Of a stretch of 35,324 nt of DNA, positions 1 through 7,168 are shown in pieces. The notes beneath the pieces are model-generated. The model had not been told where the DNA came from. It did not search any database and worked only from the letters and a program-made list of their open reading frames with translations. The DNA lies in IMG/VR virus record IMGVR_UViG_3300037540_000288, positions 1 through 35,324 of that record; one strand, 5' to 3'. Source of the DNA: a virus. The position numbers and the translations under genes were made by a program. Each line of letters opens with the position of its first letter. Position 1 is the first letter of the stretch.

Positions 1-32
1 ATTTCCTGAAGCATGGGAACCGCCCGATGTTA
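1..32. repeat. Terminal redundancy, left copy (circular join)
   Basis: Identical to 35293-35324. Because the tape measure frame reads through the join, this is an overlap left by assembling a circular or circularly permuted genome and not a biological repeat. It starts ATTTCCTGAAGCATGGGAAC. Confidence 0.9.
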
Positions 33-1887
33 AGCCACCCTCTTCAAATTCAATAGAGTTTAAAGCCATCTTTCCAAGCTGTCCAAGTGCAATAATTGGC
101 CCGATTGTCAATAATGTCGCCCCGAAACTCATAGGTGCACCCGCCTGAGCCTTTGCAACCTCAAAAGCTACGTATAAATCAATAAGATTGATTAGTGAGT
201 CTCTAAGGGATTCGGCTATACTTTTGTTTGCTTTTTCAGAACCTAAAACCAAAACACCAAATAAATCCCCAAACCCTTTAGCTGTCGCAATAGCCGAATT
301 TTCATAAAATTCCTGCGTTAAGGATTGTATTTCCATTTCTTGCTCATACCTTAACCAATCAGCCTCTGAAATGGCCCGATTTTTGGCTTTATTAACTTCT
401 ACCTCGTGATCGGCTATATCTTCTTGGTTTTGCTTTAATATCTCTGCTGTGGCTATTGCTGAATCTTGTTTTCTTAGTTCAATATCCTCAAAACCTGTTA
501 ATGATTTTTCTAGGTTGTCTATATCTGAAGTATCCTCTTCAGTTCCTAGCTCTTTAAGCTTTTTGAAACCGTCTTTAATCGTGCCAAAAAAATCTTTTAA
601 ATGAGTCAGTTGTTTCTGACCTAACTGACTTTCAACGATACCAAACATTTCACTTAAAAGCCTAACATCACTATGCTTCATTTGCGATAAACCGCTTTCT
701 ATTCCTGAAAGGTGACTTTTTAATAAGTTAAATTTTTCTAGCAATTCAGCTTCTGTTAAACCCTCAAACATATCTTTTGTTTGTTTTCCTGCTTTTGTGA
801 CAAGGTTAAAATCATCAAACAAGGCTTGTATTTTGTCTCTTTCTGCTATTTCATCAAAAAACGGCTTTGCTGCCTTATACAACCCACCTATAACGCCTGT
901 TAATTTTTTTATAACTGGTGTAACAGCAAGAGTAATAATGTTTTTTAAAGCTAGCATTTCCTTATTGAATTTAAGTTGTGCCTCTTGTGCTTCAGAAATC
1001 TGATCTTCTACACCTGCAAGGCCTTTATTTACATCTGCTAAACTTAATAAGAATTTACCAGTGTCTTCACCCGCACCTCTAAAAACAGTAGCTAAAATCT
1101 CCCTTGTTTTTTGAGATCCAAGACCCAAATCTTTCATTTTTTGCGTAACTTCTTGCAGTACATCAAATACAGTCTTTTCTCCTCTAGCAATTTCATTTGT
1201 GATTCTTGAACCAACTAGACCAATGCCTTTTAAAGCTTTTACGACTGCGGGTGTCATTTCTGTTATCTGTAAATTAAACTCTTTTACTGAGTCAACCGCT
1301 TTATCGTTAAAAACCCCTTCTTGAATCGCTCTTGCTGATATTGCTAGAAATTCATCAGCCGTTACACCAATTTGTGAAAACTGACTTGAATATTCTCTTG
1401 CTTGCTCTAGTATTTCGTCGAACTGATCAGGCACTTTAGAGGCTGTCTTTTCGAGTAATGCAATAGCTTCTGATCCACTTATTCCAAACTCTTTTACAAG
1501 AGCTGTAGATGCTTTTATTTGGGCATTAAAATCAACTCCGAAAGTTTCAGATAATGCTTCCATTGTGTTATTTAGGTTTTCAGCTTCTGTTCTTGTAGTT
1601 TTCAATCTTTTTTGAATCAATGTAGTATTTTTGTCAAATGTTACAACCGCTTTTGATACCGCTTGAATACCTGAATAAACTTTTTTAACAACTTCTAGTG
1701 TTTGATTTAAAGCTATGTTGAACTTCCCAACCCCCGCAAACATATCTTTAAAAGATCGCTTGTTTTTTTTAGTGGATGTTGTTACAACTTTTTCAAGCTT
1801 TTTAACATTAACCCCACCCTTTTTTAGGGCTTCAATAAAATCCTTGTTGTTTAGATCAAGCGTGTATGTAAGTTTATTATCTGCCAT
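1..1887 (-). CDS. Tail tape measure protein, N-terminal 629 residues (continues at 35292 across the circular join)
   Basis: This is the major part of a 735-residue protein that starts at ATG 1887, runs to base 1 and continues in the same frame into 35292-34972. It should set tail length and act in DNA delivery. The N-terminus reads MADNKLTYTLDLNNKDF, followed by long helical, coiled-coil-rich sequence with many Ala, Lys, Glu and Gln. A segment resembling TVFDVLQEVTQKM is typical of tape measure proteins of low-GC phages. A hydrophobic stretch lies around residues 582-609 (FGATLLTIGPIIALGQLG). The gene starts one base after the tail chaperone ORF stop and follows the tube and chaperone genes, the standard place for a tape measure. 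At about 0.15 nm per residue it would predict a tail near 110 nm (inference). Confidence 0.9.
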   Translation of the reverse strand, partial: MADNKLTYTLDLNNKDFIEALKKGGVNVKKLEKVVTTSTKKNKRSFKDMFAGVGKFNIALNQTLEVVKKVYSGIQAVSKAVVTFDKNTTLIQKRLKTTRTEAENLNNTMEALSETFGVDFNAQIKASTALVKEFGISGSEAIALLEKTASKVPDQFDEILEQAREYSSQFSQIGVTADEFLAISARAIQEGVFNDKAVDSVKEFNLQITEMTPAVVKALKGIGLVGSRITNEIARGEKTVFDVLQEVTQKMKDLGLGSQKTREILATVFRGAGEDTGKFLLSLADVNKGLAGVEDQISEAQEAQLKFNKEMLALKNIITLAVTPVIKKLTGVIGGLYKAAKPFFDEIAERDKIQALFDDFNLVTKAGKQTKDMFEGLTEAELLEKFNLLKSHLSGIESGLSQMKHSDVRLLSEMFGIVESQLGQKQLTHLKDFFGTIKDGFKKLKELGTEEDTSDIDNLEKSLTGFEDIELRKQDSAIATAEILKQNQEDIADHEVEVNKAKNRAISEADWLRYEQEMEIQSLTQEFYENSAIATAKGFGDLFGVLVLGSEKANKSIAESLRDSLINLIDLYVAFEVAKAQAGAPMSFGATLLTIGPIIALGQLGKMALNSIEFEEGGLTSGGSHASGN

Positions 1888-2196
1888 TTAAGCCCCGATC
1901 TTTTGAGATTTAACCATGTTGAGTAAAAATCTGCATAAAATCCCAAGCTTGAAGTTGTTTGTTATCTTACCATTTACAACGTCACCACAGACAAGATCAA
2001 AAAGCTCATTAAAAGAATCTTGCTTACTCTCAACTAAAGATAGCAATCTTGATTCAACTTCTATGGCTTCAGATTTGGGATCTTCTAGTTTTTCCAGTAT
2101 CTCACAAAAAGTCAACCCATCAGGGCCGACTAGTTTTTTATTTAAAATGTCTTGTATTTTTTCAAGTTTTTTGATTTCTTCTATTTGGTCTTTCAA
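1888..2196 (-). CDS. Probable tail assembly chaperone, downstream (T-like) ORF
   Basis: A 102-codon helical ORF between the tube/chaperone ORF and the tape measure gene, the position of lambda T. It overlaps the upstream ORF by 35 bases in a different frame. Its only start at the 5' end is TTG at 2196, preceded by AAGGA seven bases upstream, so it could be translated alone. Alternatively it is reached by frameshifting at the A6 run 2172-2167, giving a fusion of about 308 residues. The sequence is charged and Leu-rich (KKLEKIQDILNKKL) with no catalytic motif. The role is inferred from position and overlap, not from a recognised family. Confidence 0.65.
   Translation of the reverse strand: MKDQIEEIKKLEKIQDILNKKLVGPDGLTFCEILEKLEDPKSEAIEVESRLLSLVESKQDSFNELFDLVCGDVVNGKITNNFKLGILCRFLLNMVKSQKIGA
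2162..2173 (-). other. Candidate programmed frameshift site (+1 or -2) between G-like and T-like ORFs
   Basis: On the minus strand the upstream frame reads CAA AAA ACT TGA, while the downstream frame reads AAA AAA CTT GAA over the same bases. A tRNA-Lys on AAA (2170-2168) can move +1 to 2169-2167, or -2, with perfect re-pairing, and then continue CTT GAA in the T-like frame just before the upstream stop. A canonical -1 heptamer is absent. The needed shift is +1 or -2, as known for some Mu-like and SPP1-like tail chaperones. No measured evidence. Confidence 0.45.
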
Positions 2197-2815
2197 GACT
2201 TAATCCTTTGCTTAGATAGCTATAAAATTTAAAAAGGGTTAAAACTATATCTCTTTTGTTTATTAAATGAATCGTGTCACCCTGACTCAACAATTCTTTT
2301 CTAATACTATCATAATATCTCAAGTTGTTTGTGACATCTATATTAAAACTGTAAAACTCATAAAAATAATGATTAAACTTTTGCCCTCTTGACAAGGTTT
2401 TTGTCATCTCTTGAGTTCTATATTTACCTTCTCTCTGTAATTTCCGAATCTGTATATCTGACATACATTCACCAATAATAAAACTACTTGCTGAATGCAA
2501 CCTGCAACTGTCACTTAAAAAATTAACGATCTTTAAAACGTGTAAATAGAGTAAAAAAAGATCAAAAATAATATTATAATCATGCTTGATTTTTAACTGA
2601 ATGGATAACTTTTTCATAAAATAATAATGTAGGTCAAAATATGAACGTGTAAGTTTTTCATAGTCTATTAAATCAAGTTCCCCCTGAAACATTAGAGAGC
2701 AAAATTCTAACGTTTCAAGAGAAAAGTCAAAACTAAAAAGATCATACTTAGAGCAGAATCTTTTTAGCTGGTTGTCGTATTCATTATAAAACTCAATCTG
2801 TTCTTCTTGGTTCAT
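2162..2815 (-). CDS. Probable tail assembly chaperone, upstream (G-like) ORF
   Basis: A 217-residue, mostly helical protein rich in Leu, Phe and Tyr, with no signal peptide or catalytic motif. ATG 2815 is preceded by AGGA. It lies immediately after the tail tube gene and before the T-like ORF and tape measure, the place where siphoviruses encode the chaperone that coats the tape measure during tail assembly. It ends TGA at 2164-2162, two codons after an A6 run, in the 35-base overlap with the next frame. Longer than lambda G (140 residues), so an unrelated tail protein is possible. Confidence 0.6.
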   Translation of the reverse strand: MNQEEQIEFYNEYDNQLKRFCSKYDLFSFDFSLETLEFCSLMFQGELDLIDYEKLTRSYFDLHYYFMKKLSIQLKIKHDYNIIFDLFLLYLHVLKIVNFLSDSCRLHSASSFIIGECMSDIQIRKLQREGKYRTQEMTKTLSRGQKFNHYFYEFYSFNIDVTNNLRYYDSIRKELLSQGDTIHLINKRDIVLTLFKFYSYLSKGLSLERPNRRNQKT

Positions 2816-2825
2816 AAATTTCCTA

Positions 2826-3362
2826 TTAAGCTAAAACAATTTCTCTAGCGGCTAAAGTATCAGCACTTGCTTTAACATTTTTAGCGAAATCCATAGGAAT
2901 TTGCATTTCTGCCCCGTCAACTGGATTCATCGCAAAGTTTAATTTCATCTGATGAGAAATCAATATTTCATCACCTGCAATAACTGTTAAATCTTGGGTG
3001 TCCGGATCGACTATTGCATCAGGATCACCAATTAAGCCAACTAATATACATTTTTTACCATTAAAGGCTGTTTTTAGCGTTTTGTATTCATCTGCTGTTT
3101 GACTCAAAACTTGCCATTCACCAGAGATATCTATAGACTGAACAACACTATTACCTTCAGTAGTGTTTTCTGAACGGTTTTTGCTAGGGTTGAATCCTGC
3201 ACCAGTTAATACGTCAATTTTAGTTGTATTTTCTGCTGTGTCTGCGATGTATGCGTTAATAACCGCCGCTGTGTAATCTGCGGGTAAATCTGTAGCATCT
3301 TTAATTGCCCACGTAATTTTTAATGACTCTCTATTTCCTGTATTTAATGTTGCTTTTGCCAT
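2826..3362 (-). CDS. Major tail tube protein
   Basis: 178 residues, Asp/Ala/Thr-rich and mainly beta in character, starting MAKATLNTGNRESLKITW. A central passage (VVQSIDISGEWQVLSQTADE) and a C-terminal passage (EILISHQMKLNFAMNPVDGA) read like the strands of the tube-protein sandwich. It sits between the tail terminator and the chaperone pair, the canonical place of the tube subunit, and is one of the few genes here with balanced composition suited to an abundant structural protein. Function comes from position and composition rather than a certain family match. Confidence 0.72.
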   Translation of the reverse strand: MAKATLNTGNRESLKITWAIKDATDLPADYTAAVINAYIADTAENTTKIDVLTGAGFNPSKNRSENTTEGNSVVQSIDISGEWQVLSQTADEYKTLKTAFNGKKCILVGLIGDPDAIVDPDTQDLTVIAGDEILISHQMKLNFAMNPVDGAEMQIPMDFAKNVKASADTLAAREIVLA

Positions 3363-3373
3363 CTTTTAAACTC

Positions 3374-3748
3374 CTATAGTTTAATTTGAAAATCTACAAA
3401 TTTTGTATTTGTTTCTTGATTCATTCCATCCCAGAGATCAATCTCTCCGGTTTGAACGCCTGCTATTCTGTTAAATATTAGTTCTAAGTCTATAGTTAAC
3501 TCTTCTCTTGTTGCACTTTCTGAACCACCTATACAACTATAATTGATTCCCATTTCAATATCAAATAGAATATCATATTTATTGTAGCAATTAGTTGTTG
3601 TATTTGATAAAACATGATGACCTATTGCTTTAAAAAAAGGACTCTTATAGCCGTCTCTTTTGTTTTCAGAATAGAAATTGTATTTGCTCGAAAAAAGAGC
3701 GTTTATTTTGCTTTCTAATAAATCTGTTTTAGTTTTTAATTTACTCAT
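3374..3748 (-). CDS. Probable tail terminator / tail completion protein
   Basis: 124 residues from ATG 3748. The open frame extends one codon further to TTG 3751, but the ATG overlaps the upstream stop as ATGAGTAA, which suggests coupled translation. Helical N-terminus (LKTKTDLLESKINALF) and a C-terminal half with alternating strands, including DILFDIEMGINYS and LTIDLELIFNRI, resemble the alpha/beta fold of tail terminators that cap the tube and join it to the head. The order gp10-like, this gene, tube supports the call. Confidence 0.6.
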   Translation of the reverse strand: MSKLKTKTDLLESKINALFSSKYNFYSENKRDGYKSPFFKAIGHHVLSNTTTNCYNKYDILFDIEMGINYSCIGGSESATREELTIDLELIFNRIAGVQTGEIDLWDGMNQETNTKFVDFQIKL

Positions 3749-4277
3749 CAAAAGCCTTTTTTATTGCTTCTTGTAGTTCATTTAAAAATAGTTCGTTTCC
3801 TGCTTTAAATCCGTCTCTATAATAAAATTTACCTTTAATTCCGTTTGCCTTAATAGCACCCCCGATAATAAAAGCCAAAGCCTTAATTCTTTTTTTTTGG
3901 TTGCTCCCAAGTTCTTTTTTTAAGTCCATATGGCCCAAGCTAACCTTTTTTCTTACCCACTTCTCCAGAGCTTCCATATTTGGCCACTTGCCTTTTTTAC
4001 GGCCGAACTCTTGTACTTTCCCGTAAGCGTAGCCCTTACTTTTTGCGTTACTTCCAAAAGATAATGATCTATTATTTCTTGATTTTGTTAGCTTTGGGTT
4101 TGTGTTGTTGCTTAGCCTTCCACTTGCATAGTTATTGTTTTTATCTTGTAGTTCTAGAGTCGTAGCCTTCATCTTGATACCGGCTCGTGTCATAACTTTT
4201 TCAACCGCTTTATTAAGCTTGATTATAGCTTTTTGTGTCGCTTCGTTGAATTGTTCATTTAAAGATTTTTGCTTCAT
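3741..4277 (-). CDS. HK97 gp10-like head-tail connector / tail completion protein
   Basis: 178 residues. The central motif YAYGKVQEFGRKKGKWPNME followed by ALEKWVRKKV matches the family signature in which a Gly-Tyr-x-x-x-Val-Glu-Phe-Gly segment precedes a Pro and a Trp-Val helix. The N-terminus is a basic amphipathic helix (LNEQFNEATQKAIIKLNKAV). Strongly basic overall. Overlaps its upstream neighbour at a single base (4277) and its downstream neighbour by eight bases, so the connector genes are tightly coupled. It should act at the neck of the virion. Confidence 0.78.
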   Translation of the reverse strand: MKQKSLNEQFNEATQKAIIKLNKAVEKVMTRAGIKMKATTLELQDKNNNYASGRLSNNTNPKLTKSRNNRSLSFGSNAKSKGYAYGKVQEFGRKKGKWPNMEALEKWVRKKVSLGHMDLKKELGSNQKKRIKALAFIIGGAIKANGIKGKFYYRDGFKAGNELFLNELQEAIKKAFDE

Positions 4278-4864
4278 TATATCGGCCTTGGAAAGTATAT
4301 TCTTGCCATTAAATCATCGCCATTTTCTAGCAACTCTTTTTTGAATCCCAGCAGCGACTTGACACCATATGTTTCATTGTCTCCCTTTCCTAGTTGAGAA
4401 GATTTCACTAGAATTTTACACTCTTTTATTTGCTGTAAAGTGAATCTTGAAAACGCACATATATACCAACCTAAAGCACTTTCGAAAATTTGTCTCTCTT
4501 CATTTAGAAAAGTTATTGATTCATTAAAATATTTGGCTTTTATGAGTATAGTATTATTAACCGTGTCAACCTTCAGAATATTATAGAAGCCGGCATAATT
4601 ACCGGCCTCTACTTCTATCTCATAACCAAAATACAAATGCTTTATAACTATTGAATCAAGCTCCACTAAAACACAATCCCCTTGCTCCTCAACTGAGACA
4701 GAGTTAAATGAGTCAGGAACAAGCTTGTTTTTCTTATACTTACCGTATTTACTTCTAAAAATAGTTGTTGCTGGTTGCTCTGCATTGTTAATATATGGTT
4801 GAGCATCTACATTTTCAGGAAAATATAAGTAAGTTTTTGCTAGTGTTAAAGCTTCAATTATCAT
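4277..4864 (-). CDS. Head-tail adaptor-like protein
   Basis: 195 residues located directly after the major capsid gene, where the adaptor that binds the portal ring is encoded. The N-terminal helix MIIEALTLAKTYLYFPEN is followed by beta-rich sequence and then a helical C-terminal region (FTLQQIKECKILVKSSQLG). A C-terminal LLGFKKELLENGDDLMARIY helix is also visible. No recognised catalytic residues. Identity rests on position, and a tail-completion role is the main alternative. Confidence 0.55.
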   Translation of the reverse strand: MIIEALTLAKTYLYFPENVDAQPYINNAEQPATTIFRSKYGKYKKNKLVPDSFNSVSVEEQGDCVLVELDSIVIKHLYFGYEIEVEAGNYAGFYNILKVDTVNNTILIKAKYFNESITFLNEERQIFESALGWYICAFSRFTLQQIKECKILVKSSQLGKGDNETYGVKSLLGFKKELLENGDDLMARIYFPRPI

Positions 4865-4866
4865 AT

Positions 4867-5856
4867 TTAGGCCGTCTGGTCAAAAGCTACTGCAACCTTG
4901 TCAAATGTACCGAACTGAAGATTCCAGAACATAGCAATTTGGTAGACTAAAGAAATCGGAGTTTTTATAAGCTCAGTTGATTTATTGAACTTCGCAACGT
5001 TAATCACTTTAATCATATTATCCAAAGGACACGCAATAATAGTCCCTTCGCTAATATATGGGGTGGCTACAACCGGCCTGCCGTTGAATTTTAGAACTGG
5101 TGCTTCCGTTACCAACTCTTTTGTGCTATAAGATGTAGTGTCGCCTATTTCATCAGCGTATTTGTCGTAATCCACTGTATTCATAAAATAAGTTACTTTT
5201 TTTCTCCACTTTATTCTTTGAACATTCCTTAAAGCTCTTAATGATTCAAGATAAGTTGTGTGACCGTCTGTGTCTACTGTCCTAACCTCGTCAATTGCAG
5301 TCGTTATAGGTTGTGTTCCAGTTGCTAAATTTGCTTTTGCGTTTACTTCAAATCCATATGGTTCTTCTGTCCCGTTGTCACCACTCCACATTTTATCTTC
5401 TAAATCATCACTAAAACTTTCTTGGAATTGGCCGTCTACTTTTTTGCTAAACCCCGTAGCACTTCTGCCTATTCGGGCCATGTTTGCGATTTGGTCGTAT
5501 TGTAAACTTAAGGCAAAATAGGCCTCTTTACATAAGACTGAAAGGCCGTTATTTCCTTTTTCCACTCCTGAAATGTCTGTTCCTGCTCTTAATGCTGCGG
5601 CTGCGGTCACCGCACCAGCACGGCCAAACATAACACCTTTGTTTAAAACGCTTGACATTTTTATGTCGTTTTGAAAAACCGTAATTGTTTTAATTTTGTT
5701 GAAAATATCTGCATTACCACCGATACCATCAAAAACAACTTGAGCTTCAGCGGGTAACAAGACACCTCCGACTTCGTAATCTGTAGCGGCTTTTTTTAAG
5801 TCTACCCCTTCAGAGCAGGCTTTAGCTATATTATACAACGAGTCTCTTTTTGCCAT
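4867..5856 (-). CDS. Major capsid protein (HK97 fold)
   Basis: 329 residues. A basic helical N-terminus (MAKRDSLYNIAKACSEGVDL) is followed by regions that fit the HK97 layout: a strand/arm segment, a spine-helix region near residues 105-160 containing FSDDLEDKMWSGD, a P-domain-like passage with SLRALRNVQRIKWRKKVTYF, and a C-terminal A-domain with LKFNGRPVVATPYI and IIACPLDNMIKVINV. The gene follows the protease/scaffold gene and precedes the adaptor. Only two bases separate it from the next gene. No N-terminal scaffold (delta) domain is apparent, in keeping with a separate scaffold. Confidence 0.85.
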   Translation of the reverse strand: MAKRDSLYNIAKACSEGVDLKKAATDYEVGGVLLPAEAQVVFDGIGGNADIFNKIKTITVFQNDIKMSSVLNKGVMFGRAGAVTAAAALRAGTDISGVEKGNNGLSVLCKEAYFALSLQYDQIANMARIGRSATGFSKKVDGQFQESFSDDLEDKMWSGDNGTEEPYGFEVNAKANLATGTQPITTAIDEVRTVDTDGHTTYLESLRALRNVQRIKWRKKVTYFMNTVDYDKYADEIGDTTSYSTKELVTEAPVLKFNGRPVVATPYISEGTIIACPLDNMIKVINVAKFNKSTELIKTPISLVYQIAMFWNLQFGTFDKVAVAFDQTA

Positions 5857-5878
5857 TTCTATATTCCTTTATTTAGTT

Positions 5879-6106
5879 TTAGTGATAAGAAACTTCTTCT
5901 GTTTTTTCTATTACGACCTCTTCTCCATCTTTTCCAGCATCAGACTTCACTATTCTTTTTTTTAACTCTTCAACTGTCTTTTTTAGCTCTGTAATTTCCT
6001 TTACTGAATCACTTTTTGCTATTGCTTCTTGCTCTTTTTCCTTTTCTGCTTTAAACACTGCTGAGACCGTTTTTGTAACTAAACTTACAATATCTTTCTC
6101 TTCCAT
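5879..6106 (-). CDS. Possible nested scaffolding protein (internal in-frame start)
   Basis: An internal ATG at 6106 (Met233 of the protease) is preceded by AAAAAGGGG with a six-base spacer, one of the better ribosome binding sites in this operon. Translation from it would give a 75-residue, highly charged coiled-coil protein (KEITELKKTVEELKKRIVKS). This mirrors lambda C/Nu3, where the scaffold is the C-terminal part of the protease gene. It is inferred from the start site and composition only. Confidence 0.45.
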   Translation of the reverse strand: MEEKDIVSLVTKTVSAVFKAEKEKEQEAIAKSDSVKEITELKKTVEELKKRIVKSDAGKDGEEVVIEKTEEVSYH

Positions 6107-6802
6107 CTTTTGCCCCTTTTTAATTTTTGATTCATTTTCTCTTTTTCTCTTTTTGAGTCTGAATTTATCTGTTAATTCATTTATAGAAGTGTTTAGCTGG
6201 TTAAGATTTATGTCAATGTTGCCAACTATATCATCTTGATTCATATCGCTTTTAAAGATCTCTTTCACAATATCGTTGAATTGTGAAGTTATATTTTCAA
6301 CACTTAATAGTGAATCGCTTTTTTCTACCTCTTCCAGCACTGCTTGACCTGCCATTGAAAAGCCTGTAATCTCATTGTTATCAATAGCCTTTTTAATATC
6401 AATATCAACTATTTCAACCGAACCAACCCAAGAACCCTTTTTTATATCCTGACCGTTTATAATATCATCTTTTTCCGTGATATAAGATTCAACTATAGAG
6501 TTCTTAGTAATCTTGTCGTTATGTTCAATATCAACTGTCAAACCACCTTTTAACGCTGAATGAGCCATTTTCTGAATATCTTCAACGCTCATTTTGTGGC
6601 CGTGGGTGTCGTATATTTCAGGCTCATAAATAACACCCTTTACAATTGACCAATCTTTCTTGTCACTCTTCATAATCTTAAAATCAAGCTTTTCTGACTC
6701 TGATTTTTTAAGAAAGAATTTCTTTCTATTTGCTCCTCTCTTGACTAGAGATATCTTATCAATAAGAGCATTTTTAATGCTGAATAGCTTATTTTGATTC
6801 AT
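5879..6802 (-). CDS. XkdF-like prohead serine protease with C-terminal scaffold region
   Basis: 307 residues. The protease domain spans about 1-160: ISLVKRGANRKKFF at the N-terminus, then GLTVDIEHND with candidate catalytic His94, IVESYI around 103-108, GSWVGSVEI, and ITGFSMAGQA with candidate nucleophile Ser149. These match the XkdF-like / S78-type phage head proteases. Residues about 160-307 are Lys/Glu-rich coiled coil, as for a scaffold fused to or nested within the protease. It lies directly upstream of the capsid gene. It should mature the prohead by cleaving scaffold and perhaps capsid N-termini. Confidence 0.82.
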   Translation of the reverse strand: MNQNKLFSIKNALIDKISLVKRGANRKKFFLKKSESEKLDFKIMKSDKKDWSIVKGVIYEPEIYDTHGHKMSVEDIQKMAHSALKGGLTVDIEHNDKITKNSIVESYITEKDDIINGQDIKKGSWVGSVEIVDIDIKKAIDNNEITGFSMAGQAVLEEVEKSDSLLSVENITSQFNDIVKEIFKSDMNQDDIVGNIDINLNQLNTSINELTDKFRLKKRKRENESKIKKGQKMEEKDIVSLVTKTVSAVFKAEKEKEQEAIAKSDSVKEITELKKTVEELKKRIVKSDAGKDGEEVVIEKTEEVSYH

Positions 6803-6823
6803 TTTAAAACTTTCCTTTTTCTT

Positions 6824-6852
6824 AAGATAATAAAAAAAACGTATTTTCTCAA
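6824..6852 (-). promoter_or_regulatory. Candidate internal promoter ahead of the protease-capsid genes
   Basis: Minus-strand TTGAGA (6852-6847), a 17-base spacer and TATCTT (6829-6824), about 22 bases before the ATG at 6802. It fits the TTGANN-N17-TANNTT form of the other promoters. The -35 overlaps the end of the upstream gene. It would give extra transcription of protease, scaffold and capsid. Confidence 0.4.
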
Positions 6853-6853
6853 C

Positions 6854-7168
6854 TCAAAACCTATCTATTATATTTTTTAATCCTTTTTGAATCTTCAATA
6901 AGTCTTCTTCAGAAATAAACTCTAATTCTGTATAGATCCTAAAATGTTCCCCGCCTATGACATACTGAACATAAATACAATCATTACAACAATCACAGTA
7001 TTTTGTTATCTCGATGGTCCCATCCCCAGAAGGGGCGGGACCTATAGTCCCGTCTTGGATATCCTGAATGACATTTGCTGAATTTACACTGGTTAGTTCA
7101 CCGATAAATGAGCCAATAATATCACCTTTAAATTCTAGATCTGAATCACCAATTTTAGTATATTTCAT
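6854..7168 (-). CDS. Small acidic Cys-containing protein of the head module, unknown
   Basis: 104 residues; not recognised. It carries a dense cysteine group, YCDCCNDC, near residues 57-64 and otherwise looks beta-rich with an acidic C-terminal helix (FISEEDLLKIQKGLKNII). The start overlaps the stop of the 1015-residue fibre-like gene (TAATG), so the two are translationally coupled and may work together, for example as a fibre partner or chaperone (inference). The cysteines could bind a metal. Confidence 0.6.
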   Translation of the reverse strand: MKYTKIGDSDLEFKGDIIGSFIGELTSVNSANVIQDIQDGTIGPAPSGDGTIEITKYCDCCNDCIYVQYVIGGEHFRIYTELEFISEEDLLKIQKGLKNIIDRF

